From NCBI RefSeq assembly GCF_028207065.1, contig NZ_JAQLFP010000014.1:1-60499 (forward strand): 60,499 nt of DNA. Reading direction: 5' to 3'. The translations under genes were made by a program, and so were the position numbers. The notes below the pieces were generated by a model. That model was not told where the DNA came from. It was given only the letters and a program-made list of their open reading frames with translations, and ran no database searches. Numbering within the stretch: the first letter of the stretch is position 1; every line of letters begins with the position of its first letter. Below, in pieces: positions 59,591 through 60,499 of this stretch. Source of the DNA: Collinsella aerofaciens (GTDB taxonomy: Bacteria > Actinomycetota > Coriobacteriia > Coriobacteriales > Coriobacteriaceae).

Positions 59591-60367
59591 ATGGATGCCA
59601 AATTAACGATAGTCGACGTAACCGGATCGACCAACGATGACCTGCTCGAAGCAGGAAAACAGGGAGCGCCGCACGGCACAGGACTTGCCGCCCGGGCTCA
59701 GACAGCAGGACGCGGCCGGCGCGGCCACAAGTGGGATTCAACCGCCGGCAATCTGTTACTCTCGATTGTCCTACGTCCTCGTGTTGATCCCGCCAAGTAC
59801 TCTGGCCTTGCCGCCGTCAGCGGCCTAGCGGTGCTCGAGGCGCTCGAAAAACAGGGTCTTGCAAACGAGATTGGCCTCAAATGGCCCAACGACCTGGTCG
59901 CGCGTGGACGCAAACTCGGCGGCATTCTGGTCGAAGCCGCACGCGATAACGAAGGCAACCCCTTTGCGGTCTGTGGCATCGGCGTCAACGTGAACTATGT
60001 GCCCGCGGAGGTGCCCGATGGTGGCCTGCCGGCAATCGGTCTCTCGGACCTCAACGAGAACGTTCCCGCCGTCGATATGCTCCTCGATGAGGTCTATCAC
60101 ACCGTCGTAAACGCTGTAGACGCGTGGGCAGATCTGCTCAACGCCATGGAAGAAAACGCCGGACCGCTCGCGCCCGTCCACGGCGAATATGTCGCTCACC
60201 TCAATTGGATTGGAAAGCACGTTATCGCCCGCTCCCCTGCCGGTGACGAGCTGGCGCGAGGCATCTTTAAAACCGTCGATACCTTTGGACGCGCGTGTAT
60301 CGAAACGGAAGACGGCTTGCGATCCTTCCATTTTGAGGAGGCGTCGCTGCGCCCCTTGGGCGAATAG
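59591..60367 (+). CDS. birA: Biotin--[acetyl-CoA-carboxylase] ligase, without DNA-binding domain
   Basis: A 258-residue class I biotin protein ligase. GSTNDDLLEAGKQGAPHG opens it, the biotinyl-AMP loop is QTAGRGRRGHKW near 37-48, and LKWPNDLV lies near 95. It has no N-terminal HTH, so unlike E. coli BirA it cannot repress transcription by itself. ATG 59591 has TAAGGAGG about 10 bases upstream. Divergent from the FASII genes, whose AccB it should biotinylate. Confidence 0.95.
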   Translation: MDAKLTIVDVTGSTNDDLLEAGKQGAPHGTGLAARAQTAGRGRRGHKWDSTAGNLLLSIVLRPRVDPAKYSGLAAVSGLAVLEALEKQGLANEIGLKWPNDLVARGRKLGGILVEAARDNEGNPFAVCGIGVNVNYVPAEVPDGGLPAIGLSDLNENVPAVDMLLDEVYHTVVNAVDAWADLLNAMEENAGPLAPVHGEYVAHLNWIGKHVIARSPAGDELARGIFKTVDTFGRACIETEDGLRSFHFEEASLRPLGE

Positions 60368-60427
60368 GGCGCCGCAGCCACCTACTCAGCAGCATTACCA
60401 GGCGGTCAAAACCCATCATGCAAAATC

Positions 60428-60457
60428 AAAACCACCCCTAAAAGGGGTGGTTTGCTC
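60428..60457 (+). terminator. Terminator after the biotin ligase gene
   Basis: AAACCACCCC (60429-60438) pairs perfectly with GGGGTGGTTT (60444-60453), followed by GCTCTTA. It is 61 bp after the stop codon. Confidence 0.85.
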
Positions 60458-60499
60458 TTAGGGTATAACCCTTGGATTTCCGGCACGCGTCTAAAGGCG

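Noticed and set aside
1..60499. tRNA, rRNA or tmRNA genes
   Set aside because: No cloverleaf with a TTCGAnnC arm and CCA-type end, and no rRNA core sequence, was found in the intergenic regions.

Overview
The window looks like the chromosome of a high-GC Coriobacteriia member, most likely Collinsella or a close relative. The clues are gene content and synteny: a selenium-type molybdenum hydroxylase cluster (XdhD-like, YgfK, SsnA, NCS2 permease), many mannose-family PTS genes, a streptococcus-like FASII cluster in a GC-rich actinobacterial background, and many small palindromic intergenic repeats. I could run no search; family names come from reading motifs, lengths and gene order.

Region 1 (1-13900) is accessory. 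It holds a type I restriction-modification operon (hsdR-hsdM-hsdS, hsdS cut by the window edge), an unrecognised 411-aa protein between a DEDD exonuclease and a broken second copy of it, two AAA+ ATPases of the DUF4143 and DUF234 types, and an AbiEi/DUF559-like protein. Its spacers carry an exact 23-bp four-copy tandem repeat, a perfect 25-bp-arm palindrome, and three blocks of a degenerate ~62-bp palindromic repeat.

Region 2 (13945-24830) is a purine or selenium-type molybdenum hydroxylase locus. A fused Fe-S/Mo dehydrogenase, a four-cluster ferredoxin, YgfK, SsnA and a uracil/xanthine-type permease lie on one strand, with a YheO-like PAS regulator divergent and a RidA protein beyond it. No separate FAD subunit is present.

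Region 3 (25126-30530) has a U32 peptidase-family RNA-modification type protein, an RluA-family pseudouridine synthase, then convergent DeoR-family regulator and Gfo/Idh/MocA oxidoreductase genes, with a triple 80-bp palindromic repeat between the converging units.

Region 4 (30700-40010) is a sugar-utilisation island edged by wreckage: an IS200 tnpA stump joined to a degV 3' end on one side, and a truncated MTA/SAH nucleosidase joined to an IS3 orfB remnant on the other. Inside are a LevR-like regulator with a decayed AAA+ domain, a complete mannose-family PTS (EIIB, EIIC, EIID, EIIA), a GH172 (DUF2961) glycosidase and a ROK fructokinase-like kinase. Together they suggest uptake and breakdown of a fructose-containing di- or oligosaccharide such as a difructose anhydride.

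Region 5 (40715-46560) is an S10-type ribosomal protein operon, rplC to rplX, without rpsJ upstream and without the usual rplE continuation. Two near-identical 26-bp elements precede rplC and rplB, and a perfect 41-bp inverted repeat lies upstream.

Region 6 (47017-60499) has a histidine phosphatase, a CDF metal exporter, an orphan PTS EIIC, then the FASII cluster fabH-acpP-fabK-fabD-fabG-fabF-accB-fabZ-accC-accDA (the last a fused carboxyltransferase). A biotin protein ligase is divergent from fabH, and twin 19-bp operator-like sites lie between them. Biotin ligase presumably charges the AccB encoded in the same cluster.
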